The translations under genes were made by a program, and so were the position numbers. A stretch of DNA of 64,000 bases from Salinimicrobium sp049680855. Lineage in GTDB: Bacteria; Bacteroidota; Bacteroidia; Flavobacteriales; Flavobacteriaceae. The stretch spans positions 372,001 to 436,000 of the forward strand of contig NZ_JBMPGS010000002.1 in NCBI RefSeq assembly GCF_049680855.1. The letters run 5' to 3'. Position 1 is the first letter of the stretch; each line of letters starts with the position of its first letter. The notes beneath the pieces are model-generated. The model worked only from the letters and a program-made list of their open reading frames with translations. It was not told where the DNA came from and made no database searches. Of the stretch, positions 1 through 6,615 are shown piece after piece.

Positions 1-632
1 TTTTCATCACAATAGTTTGCAAAGAAGCAGAATTCAAATGCCTCTGTAGTTTCGAGATCAAAGAACAAGTAACCATACTCGTTTACCATACGGTCATCAA
101 AGCATAGTACTTCCACATCTACGTATTTTTTAACACCTGCACCTAATTCAATATCCATAGGCAGTGGGTTTGTTACCCAGGTTGAAATTTCACCGCCCTC
201 CATTGGTGCTACCCAAATAAGGTTATCATTAGTGTCGTAAACTGCAAAAAATTCAAGAGAATAACTTCCGGGTTCCAGCTCCAGATCTGCTGATTCCTCT
301 GTAAAATATTCATCTACCCCATCTTCGTCATAATCACCGGGATTGGGGTTTATATTAACCACAATAGGGTTTGCCATTGTCCCTACATTAGTAGTACCGG
401 TAAGCACCACTTCCACATATGCCGGTGCTTCATCGGAACATCCAGGAATATCTCCAATAGCTTGTTTTAGAGAAGCTTTATTTGCTGTTAGATCATTTAA
501 TAAGGTTGCAAAAGACAATGTTGAAGTTTTTCCCTCTGGTTCATCAAGAAGATTTTGCTCATCTTTACTACAAGAAGCAAAAAGCAGGGAAAATACCACA
601 GCAAAGCTTAAGTATATTTTTATTTTTTTCAT
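1..632 (-). CDS. Tandem-array surface lipoprotein, paralog 1 (3' end outside window)
   Basis: This is a partial gene; its start is the ATG at 632-630 and its C-terminus lies beyond the window edge. The N-terminus is a signal peptide ending in a lipobox (LFASC, Cys about residue 21), so the product should be exported and lipidated. About 210 residues are visible. They share an unrecognised, probably all-beta domain with the three genes upstream: a VEVVL(S/T)G segment, a PG-Y-LE-F--VY segment, a VEVLC-D-R segment and the invariant VNEYGYLFFD motif. It is the most downstream visible member of the array. Like its neighbours it is rich in Asp/Glu. The function is unknown; a role at the cell surface is inferred only from the lipobox. 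Confidence 0.85.
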   Translation of the reverse strand, partial: MKKIKIYLSFAVVFSLLFASCSKDEQNLLDEPEGKTSTLSFATLLNDLTANKASLKQAIGDIPGCSDEAPAYVEVVLTGTTNVGTMANPIVVNINPNPGDYDEDGVDEYFTEESADLELEPGSYSLEFFAVYDTNDNLIWVAPMEGGEISTWVTNPLPMDIELGAGVKKYVDVEVLCFDDRMVNEYGYLFFDLETTEAFEFCFFANYCDE

Positions 633-671
633 AATATTTCATTTTTGAGTCCATTCAGTTATTCAGTACTT

Positions 672-709
672 AATAAAACTGCACGGGAAAAAATTTATCC
701 CCCGTGCAG
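672..709 (-). terminator. Rho-independent terminator after lipoprotein paralog 2
   Basis: A perfect 9-bp stem (CTGCACGGG at 679-687 with CCCGTGCAG at 701-709) has a 13-nt loop. On the minus strand it is followed by a short T-rich tail. It lies 14 bp after the stop of the 484-aa lipoprotein gene and would separate it from paralog 1. Confidence 0.7.
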
Positions 710-723
710 CTCATAACTAAAAA

Positions 724-2178
724 TTAGTCGACTTCGCTAACTGTACCACAAGCTACTGGTAAAGTTGGCCAGTACTCGCCTTCTACAGTCATACCGTGTA
801 ATACTACAGCTCTATCCTCCAATGGGTCTAGCATATCTGAATCCACTGTAAAAGTTTGCTGGTACACTATAATACCTGTACCCATAGCTGTAGGAAATTC
901 TGAGCCTCCTTCAGTTAGAGTGAGTGATAACATTACATCACCATAATCAGGAAGTCCTTCCTCTAGACTAATAAGCCCGTCTTCATTTTCATCATCATCT
1001 TCATCTGGACAAGTTGAAACCAATCCTTCTTCTCCATGAATATGCTGTGGATGTTCCATACCAGTTTCAAGACCAGATGCCAGTATCGTGGTTTCCAAAG
1101 TAGTTCCTTGAAGCCTGAAATAAGCAAAACCAATAGCTCCTGAATCGTTTAGTTGATATAGACAAGCTTTATAGTTTTGAGCTTCATCTTCAGGATCTGG
1201 GAAAATGGGAGTATCTTCTCCACCACAATTACCTTCTTCGAAGTGATAATAGTCCAGATTATCTTCTCCATCAAAGAAAGTTCTAACCAAATTGTCATCT
1301 ATAACACCCGCACGAATAACTCTGTTCTCAATATCACCGTAGGCATCAGAATCTTGAATAGTAATTTCGAAGTAATATTCATCAAGTCCTTCAGTATCTG
1401 GTAATGCAAAACATAGTGGATCACCTGCGTAATCACCATCCTCATTTATCTCAACGTTATTAGGAACATCTGTATATAATGGCGCTCCCATTTCTCCATC
1501 TTCGTAGGACCATACGCTTACAGTATATTCTGCAACATAGTGTCTTCCACTTGGAGGACAGAAGTTACCAAAAATACAAAATTCAATAGCCTCTGTTGTT
1601 TCAATATCAAAGAACAGGTAACCATATTCGTTTACATCACGATCATCATAGCATAGAACTTCTACATCTATGTATCTTTTTGTACCTGCACCCAAATCAA
1701 AACTGATAGGCAAAGTAACATCTACAAAGTCTTCCATTGCACTACCTGCCATTGGAGCCACCCAAATCACATTATCATCAGCGTCATAAACGACAAAATG
1801 TTCGAGGGTATATGCCCCTGGAGTTAATTCCAATTCCGAAGATTCTTCTGTAAAATATTCGTCTTCCCCGTCCTCATCGTAATCGCCCGGAGTAGGGCTC
1901 ACATTAATAACCAAAGGATCTTCTGCAGTACCTACACTTTCAGTACCGCTAAGAACAACCTCAACATAAGCAGGCGCTTCGTCTGAACACGCAGGGAAAT
2001 CACTTAAATGATCTTTTAAAGCGGCTTTATTATTTACTAAATCGTTCAAAACCGTTGCAAATGATACAGTGGCTGTTTCGCCATCTCGACCATCAATCAG
2101 GTTTTCATCTTTACTACACGAAGTAAAGATCATTGCAAAAACTGCCAGGCAGGCAAATGATAATTTAAAATTTTTCAT
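724..2178 (-). CDS. Tandem-array surface lipoprotein, paralog 2, with CHRD-like C-terminal domain
   Basis: The 484-aa product has a lipoprotein signal peptide (lipobox FTSC, Cys21). Residues of about 30-320 form the domain shared by all four array members, including VNEYGYLFFD. Unlike its paralogs it carries an extra C-terminal domain from about residue 335, with an HPQHIHG motif, an acidic DEDDDENEDG stretch and a final VVLHGM segment. This resembles CHRD or Cu/Zn-SOD-like beta-sandwich modules; the match is by eye only. The acidic stretch could bind calcium. Gene order and spacing (about 90-190 bp gaps) suggest duplication within the array. Function unknown; surface location inferred. Confidence 0.85.
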   Translation of the reverse strand: MKNFKLSFACLAVFAMIFTSCSKDENLIDGRDGETATVSFATVLNDLVNNKAALKDHLSDFPACSDEAPAYVEVVLSGTESVGTAEDPLVINVSPTPGDYDEDGEDEYFTEESSELELTPGAYTLEHFVVYDADDNVIWVAPMAGSAMEDFVDVTLPISFDLGAGTKRYIDVEVLCYDDRDVNEYGYLFFDIETTEAIEFCIFGNFCPPSGRHYVAEYTVSVWSYEDGEMGAPLYTDVPNNVEINEDGDYAGDPLCFALPDTEGLDEYYFEITIQDSDAYGDIENRVIRAGVIDDNLVRTFFDGEDNLDYYHFEEGNCGGEDTPIFPDPEDEAQNYKACLYQLNDSGAIGFAYFRLQGTTLETTILASGLETGMEHPQHIHGEEGLVSTCPDEDDDENEDGLISLEEGLPDYGDVMLSLTLTEGGSEFPTAMGTGIIVYQQTFTVDSDMLDPLEDRAVVLHGMTVEGEYWPTLPVACGTVSEVD

Positions 2179-2364
2179 AATAATTGTTTTTAGATATAAT
2201 ATTTATAATGGTTTCAAATCACTTTTACATAAAGTAAAGCGTCACATGCACAGATAATTGCTTACCTCTCATTACTCCCTTGGTTGGGAAGGTTCATTTA
2301 AATCTTAATTTATTCCCGGCAAGTCTTTTATTGAAAATCCGGGTATAATTAATTTATAGTTATC

Positions 2365-3363
2365 TTAAAACCCGGTATTTCCCATCTCACAATTTTCTCT
2401 AAAGTGGTAGTAGTCTACAGTATCTCCTTGGCCAAAAAGATTTTTAACATTGGCATCTGTAAATACTCCCGAAACGACTAATCTTCCTTCATCGTCGTCA
2501 TCTCCAAATTCAAGTACATAGATTTCTCCATAGTACCTATCAACACCAGGGCTGTCTGGTAATGGGAAGCATAAAGGATTGGCATAAGCATCACCATTAT
2601 TGTCTACACCCACTTCATTTATGTAAGGGTTTTCAGGATCAAACAGAGGAGTACCCATTGGACTTGAACTATTTCCGCTGTAAGTCCATACCTCTACTCT
2701 AAAATGTGCTGGGAAATGTCTTCCGTTTTCATCACAATAATTCCCGAATACGCAGAATTCTATGGCTCTTTGTTCTTCAATATCAAAGAAGAGATATCCA
2801 TATTCATTGACCACCCTGTTGTCAAAACAAAGAACTTCAACGTCCACATATTTTTTGGTCCCTGCCCCTAAGTTAAAATCCATAGGAAGGGTGTTATTAA
2901 CAAAGCTGGCTAAGGTACTGCCGGTATGAGGGGCAATCCAGATTAGAGAACTTGCTGAATCTGCAGGATCACCATTATACACCGCAAAATATTCCAGTGT
3001 ATAAGTTCCGGGCTCTAACTCAAGTTCCATAGCCTCTTCAGTAAAATATTCCATTTCAGGATCATCATCGTAATTTCCTGGGTTAGGATTTACAGGAACG
3101 ACAAGGGGATTTTCCATGGTTCCTACCGATTCTGTCCCGGAAAGAACTACTTCCACAAAAGCAGGAGCGTCATCTGAACAATCTGGTAAATTTTCGAGGC
3201 TTTGTTTCAATGCGCCCTTATTGTTTACCAAATCATTTAACACCGTAGTAAAGGAAAGGCGTGCCTTTTCATTCTTTTCACTCACTCCTTCTTCCTTACT
3301 ACAGGAAGTAAATAGCAGCCCTACGACAGCCAAATAAGCAAATAGTAATTTTGTTCTTTTCAT
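2365..3363 (-). CDS. Tandem-array surface lipoprotein, paralog 3 (core domain only)
   Basis: The 332-aa product has an SpII signal peptide (lipobox FTSC, Cys21) and then only the shared array domain, ending just after the DYYHF segment that the other long members also contain. It therefore defines the minimal unit of the family at about 300 residues after the lipobox. Conserved Cys residues around the FCVFGNYC segment and in VEVLC could form disulphides in the periplasm or outside. It stands between paralogs 2 and 4 on the same strand. I do not recognise a named family. Confidence 0.85.
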   Translation of the reverse strand: MKRTKLLFAYLAVVGLLFTSCSKEEGVSEKNEKARLSFTTVLNDLVNNKGALKQSLENLPDCSDDAPAFVEVVLSGTESVGTMENPLVVPVNPNPGNYDDDPEMEYFTEEAMELELEPGTYTLEYFAVYNGDPADSASSLIWIAPHTGSTLASFVNNTLPMDFNLGAGTKKYVDVEVLCFDNRVVNEYGYLFFDIEEQRAIEFCVFGNYCDENGRHFPAHFRVEVWTYSGNSSSPMGTPLFDPENPYINEVGVDNNGDAYANPLCFPLPDSPGVDRYYGEIYVLEFGDDDDEGRLVVSGVFTDANVKNLFGQGDTVDYYHFRENCEMGNTGF

Positions 3364-3444
3364 AGTACTTGTTTTTAGGTTATAAATTATTCATATTTAA
3401 ATGGTTAATCTTTATACCTGTGGATCTACTCAACAGGTTTATTT

Positions 3445-5040
3445 TTAATTTTCTTTACAAACTTCTCCATGAATCATTACCCAAAAAGAACCGTCACCAC
3501 TGTATTCCAGAACATAGATGTTCTCCTCACTAGAACAAGGTTCTTCATCTGTTATTCCCGCATTTGAAGAAAAGCTTCCAGGTGCAGCCGAGACGGGTTT
3601 GTTATCACTTAGATATAAATCCAATTTATCCAGTTTTATGCCCGGTTCTGCTTTAACAGATATGGTCACCATAGATCCTTCAACCCTAATCATTACTTCC
3701 CCCGAGAGGAAACCAGTGGCAGGATTGTTTTTACCAGCCGCTGCGTACATTTTAAAACTTGTATGCTCCTGGCCTACCTCAAATTTTTCTGCCCATCCCC
3801 ACTTTGCAGAGAGGCTCAAACCATCATTATCTTTTCGAGTTAGCGTGTGATCTCCCCACATCCATGCAGTTTCAGATTTGAAACAAGATTGCGGTTCACA
3901 GGGTTCTTCAGGATTGCAGTTGTTCGCTGAATCCTCCGGACAAGGATCTTCATTATTCGGCAAACAATCCCCATCATCATCCAACCAAAAAGGGATTAGA
4001 GGGCAAGGATCACACTCATCAAAAATTCCATCTTTATCAGTATCAACAGTACCATTGGGGCAAGGATCCTGACCCTGATCTTCACAACCAAATCTTAAAT
4101 GTTCATAAAACACAGAATTGTCAGGACCAAAATTTTCCCGAATATTATTGCGGCTCAGGGTACCGGTAATGGGCTCCATTGCTATGTATGGATATACCTC
4201 ATCCCACGCCATTAATGTTATTTCATAATAAATGTAAGCTTCATCATCTTCATATTGGGGTAGGTCGGGCAGTGCCAGACATAAGGGTTCTGCAACAGCA
4301 GCATCCTCATTGAATGTTGTGGCATTCATAATATTGGAAAAAAGAAGCGGTGCATTTTCATTCGTTCCCAAATAGATATCTACTGAATATGCCGCCGGAA
4401 AATCTCTACCATCCGGTGTACAGTAATTGACAAAAAAGCAATACTCCACAGCCCTTCGTGGCTCAATATCAAAGAAGAGGTACCCATACTCATTTACCAG
4501 CCTTTCATCAAAACAGAGCACTTCGACATCCAGATACTTTTTAACTCCTGCTCTTAGATTAAAATCCATAGGAAGTGCCAGGTCAACATAATTTGCTAAT
4601 GGGCTTCCAATTATGGGAGCTACCCATATTCTGTTACTTTCTTCCATAAGAGGATCACCATCATATACCGCAAAGAATTCTAAAGTGTAAGTTCCCGGTT
4701 CAAGCTCCAGCTCTGTGGACTCATTAGTAAAATATTCCGCCCCCGAATCCCCATCAAAGTTTCCCGGGGTTGGATTTACTGTAATTACTAAAGGCTCACT
4801 CATAGTTCCTACATTCGTTGGCCCTGAAAGTACTACCTCCACAAAAGTCGGTGTCTCATCTGAACAAACTGGAAAGGCCTGTTTTAGACTTGATTTAGAA
4901 GAAATGAGATCATTCAGGACTGCACCAAACATCAGTTTTCCCTTTCCTCCGTACTGTGTGGTAATATCCTCATCTTTATCGCATGAAGAAATGAGAAATA
5001 TACTTAGTACAGCAATCAGGATATTTTTCAAGTGTTTCAT
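3445..5040 (-). CDS. Tandem-array surface lipoprotein, paralog 4, with thrombospondin-type-3-like repeats
   Basis: The 531-aa product has a lipobox (ISSC, Cys20) and the shared array domain up to about residue 325. It then has a short block of Asp- and Cys-rich repeats of the type D-D-DG---D-CP, resembling calcium-binding thrombospondin type 3 repeats. A further beta-rich domain of about 140 residues contains Cys and Trp and resembles none of the paralogs' tails. It is the first gene of the array downstream of the LuxR-type regulator. Each array member thus has the same N-terminal module and a different or absent tail. Function unknown. Confidence 0.85.
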   Translation of the reverse strand: MKHLKNILIAVLSIFLISSCDKDEDITTQYGGKGKLMFGAVLNDLISSKSSLKQAFPVCSDETPTFVEVVLSGPTNVGTMSEPLVITVNPTPGNFDGDSGAEYFTNESTELELEPGTYTLEFFAVYDGDPLMEESNRIWVAPIIGSPLANYVDLALPMDFNLRAGVKKYLDVEVLCFDERLVNEYGYLFFDIEPRRAVEYCFFVNYCTPDGRDFPAAYSVDIYLGTNENAPLLFSNIMNATTFNEDAAVAEPLCLALPDLPQYEDDEAYIYYEITLMAWDEVYPYIAMEPITGTLSRNNIRENFGPDNSVFYEHLRFGCEDQGQDPCPNGTVDTDKDGIFDECDPCPLIPFWLDDDGDCLPNNEDPCPEDSANNCNPEEPCEPQSCFKSETAWMWGDHTLTRKDNDGLSLSAKWGWAEKFEVGQEHTSFKMYAAAGKNNPATGFLSGEVMIRVEGSMVTISVKAEPGIKLDKLDLYLSDNKPVSAAPGSFSSNAGITDEEPCSSEENIYVLEYSGDGSFWVMIHGEVCKEN

Positions 5041-5110
5041 GACGTTATCTAAACAAGATGTTTGATAGTTCTTTCTATTATTGGTTCTATTTTGTAATCA
5101 AGACCTATAG

Positions 5111-5210
5111 TTGAGGGGAAATTGGTCTTATACACGGGGGGGAGAAAAAGCGTGTTTAACTTTACTAAAAGTAGGATTTATCTGTAGTCCATCCTATGGG
5201 GGAAATCACC
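5111..5210. promoter_or_regulatory. Candidate regulatory region of the lipoprotein array
   Basis: The 214-bp gap upstream of the array's first gene holds three G-run/A elements in AT-rich DNA (GGGGAAA near 5115, GGGGGGGAGAAAAA at 5136-5149, GGGGGAAAT near 5199). It also holds a perfect inverted repeat, TAGGAT (5172-5177) and ATCCTA (5191-5196), with a 13-nt spacer. Similar G-run elements occur before the adjacent LuxR-type gene. Binding by that regulator is inference. Confidence 0.35.
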
Positions 5211-5234
5211 CATTTAATAATCAAGAGGACCCAA

Positions 5235-5255
5235 AATCCTAATTTTTTAAGGATT
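5235..5255 (-). terminator. Possible weak terminator at the end of the LuxR-type gene
   Basis: AATCCT (5235-5240) and AGGATT (5250-5255) form a 6-bp stem overlapping the stop codon, with an AT-rich loop. There is no clear T-run after it on the minus strand. It may instead be another copy of the ATCCT/AGGAT repeat seen in this region. Confidence 0.25.
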
Positions 5256-6253
5256 CAGATATCTATTAGTTTATGATTCAAAGCATAGACTATACTTTCC
5301 AGAATCGTATCAGAATTTGTTCTTTTTATGATATTAGACCTGTGTTTTTCAATGGTTTTAGCAGAAATACATAGAGCTTCAGAAATCTCTTTGGTTTTAT
5401 ATCCTTTACATAAAAGTTCAATGATTTCCTTTTCCCGTTGTGTGAAATTAAATGCTTCGGCAGAATTATTCTGAGCGAAGTAATTTTCAGTTTCTCTGGA
5501 AGATGTTCCTATCTCTTCATTTAACGGTATTCCATTTTCAGCAAAGTCAATAATCAACAGCAATTGTCCGCTTAAATTTTTATCGAGTTTGGAGAATGTT
5601 ACTTTTGCTTCTCTCACCTTATTATTCATGAGCCGAAGCGAAGTAGTGGTGGTGGCTTTCATATGCTTTCCACGCACAAAATTTTTCAAAGTCTCCAGCA
5701 CTTTGTATTTATTCCTGCAATCCACAAAATCTATAAGATTAATTTCAGTGGGATTATTTACAAAAAAATATTTTTTGAAAGCGTCATTCATTGCAATGAT
5801 AGCTTCATTTTGTAGCAGCACAACCGGCTGACTTAGTAAATTGAACAATCCCAGGAACGAGTCCTTCCAATAATTAGTGAGGGATCTTTTTAGAGAAACG
5901 ACATCTTCAATTTGATTACATATATCTACATAGGAACAGTTATAAATGATATGATCTACAGCGTCCTTCAAAAGGCACTCCAAGCTGCTTTTTTGTCCTG
6001 TTTTAGCATATAGAAAGAGAATGCTTTTATTCAAAAAATGAGTGGATTTAAAATTCTGCAGGTTCTTCGCGCTCTCCTGATCCATAGAAGTATAATCCAC
6101 AAGAATAACATCAGGTAAATAAGCCAGAGCCAGAGTATAACCTGCATGAATATTTTTGACACTTGTCACTTCAAAAGAAAATCCTGCTCCGGACTTTACA
6201 CCCTCTAAAAAATCATTGTTGTTGGAAATTAATAGTAATTGTTTTTTTTCCAT
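5255..6253 (-). CDS. LuxR-family transcriptional regulator with degenerate receiver and PAS-like region
   Basis: The 332-aa protein has three parts. Residues 1-120 resemble a response-regulator receiver: Asp53 lies where the phospho-acceptor is expected, but the acidic pair at the end of strand 1 is replaced by NNND. The middle, about 130-240, resembles a PAS-type sensor domain. The C-terminus (about 265-325) is a clear LuxR/GerE helix-turn-helix (FTQREKEIIELLCKG...). No histidine kinase gene is adjacent. It lies just upstream of, and in the same direction as, the four-lipoprotein array, which it plausibly controls. The atypical receiver suggests phosphorylation-independent or altered control. 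Confidence 0.85.
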   Translation of the reverse strand: MEKKQLLLISNNNDFLEGVKSGAGFSFEVTSVKNIHAGYTLALAYLPDVILVDYTSMDQESAKNLQNFKSTHFLNKSILFLYAKTGQKSSLECLLKDAVDHIIYNCSYVDICNQIEDVVSLKRSLTNYWKDSFLGLFNLLSQPVVLLQNEAIIAMNDAFKKYFFVNNPTEINLIDFVDCRNKYKVLETLKNFVRGKHMKATTTTSLRLMNNKVREAKVTFSKLDKNLSGQLLLIIDFAENGIPLNEEIGTSSRETENYFAQNNSAEAFNFTQREKEIIELLCKGYKTKEISEALCISAKTIEKHRSNIIKRTNSDTILESIVYALNHKLIDI

Positions 6254-6615
6254 TACCAGCTATTTTGTTTTAAATCCACATCCTTTAACAGGATGATAAA
6301 AATTAATTTTATTGCAACAGGGGGGAATAAAAACAGGGGGAAGTGCTTATTCTTCAGGTATAAAGATATCTATTCTATCCTAAAATAAATCCCAATATTG
6401 TGTAGTATTACACTGACAATTAACAATTTAAAATCCTGCTTTAACACCAGAATTATGTCCTTTTTAGGAATTTTTTAATCCATGAAATACCAAACGGTTG
6501 CAAATTTTGTAGGAAATTTTCTTTTTCGTAGGAAGAATCTTATGCCTTTTTTCAATGACACCCTTCTTTTCTAAATTCCTGAAGATTAAGTACCTTTGCG
6601 CACTTGAAAATAAAT
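6254..6615. promoter_or_regulatory. Divergent intergenic region between luxR-type gene and uvrA
   Basis: This 362-bp gene-free stretch holds promoters for two divergent genes. On the luxR side there is a 6-bp hairpin, CATCCT/AGGATG (6279-6295), and a G-run direct repeat, ACAGGGGG(G)AA, at 6317-6327 and 6333-6342 (16-nt period). The uvrA side carries a TACCTTTG element. Nothing coding was seen. Confidence 0.5.
6591..6598 (+). promoter_or_regulatory. uvrA promoter, Bacteroidetes -7 element
   Basis: TACCTTTG fits the TAnnTTTG -7 consensus of the Bacteroidetes primary sigma factor. Transcription would start near 6604, which favours the ATG at 6616 over the in-frame TTG at 6604 as the uvrA start. 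No good -33 TTG was seen. Confidence 0.5.

Noticed and set aside
3416..3438. ACCTGT/ACAGGT hairpin after lipoprotein paralog 4
   Set aside because: The T-rich tail is on the wrong strand for the minus-strand genes, so it is not a convincing terminator.
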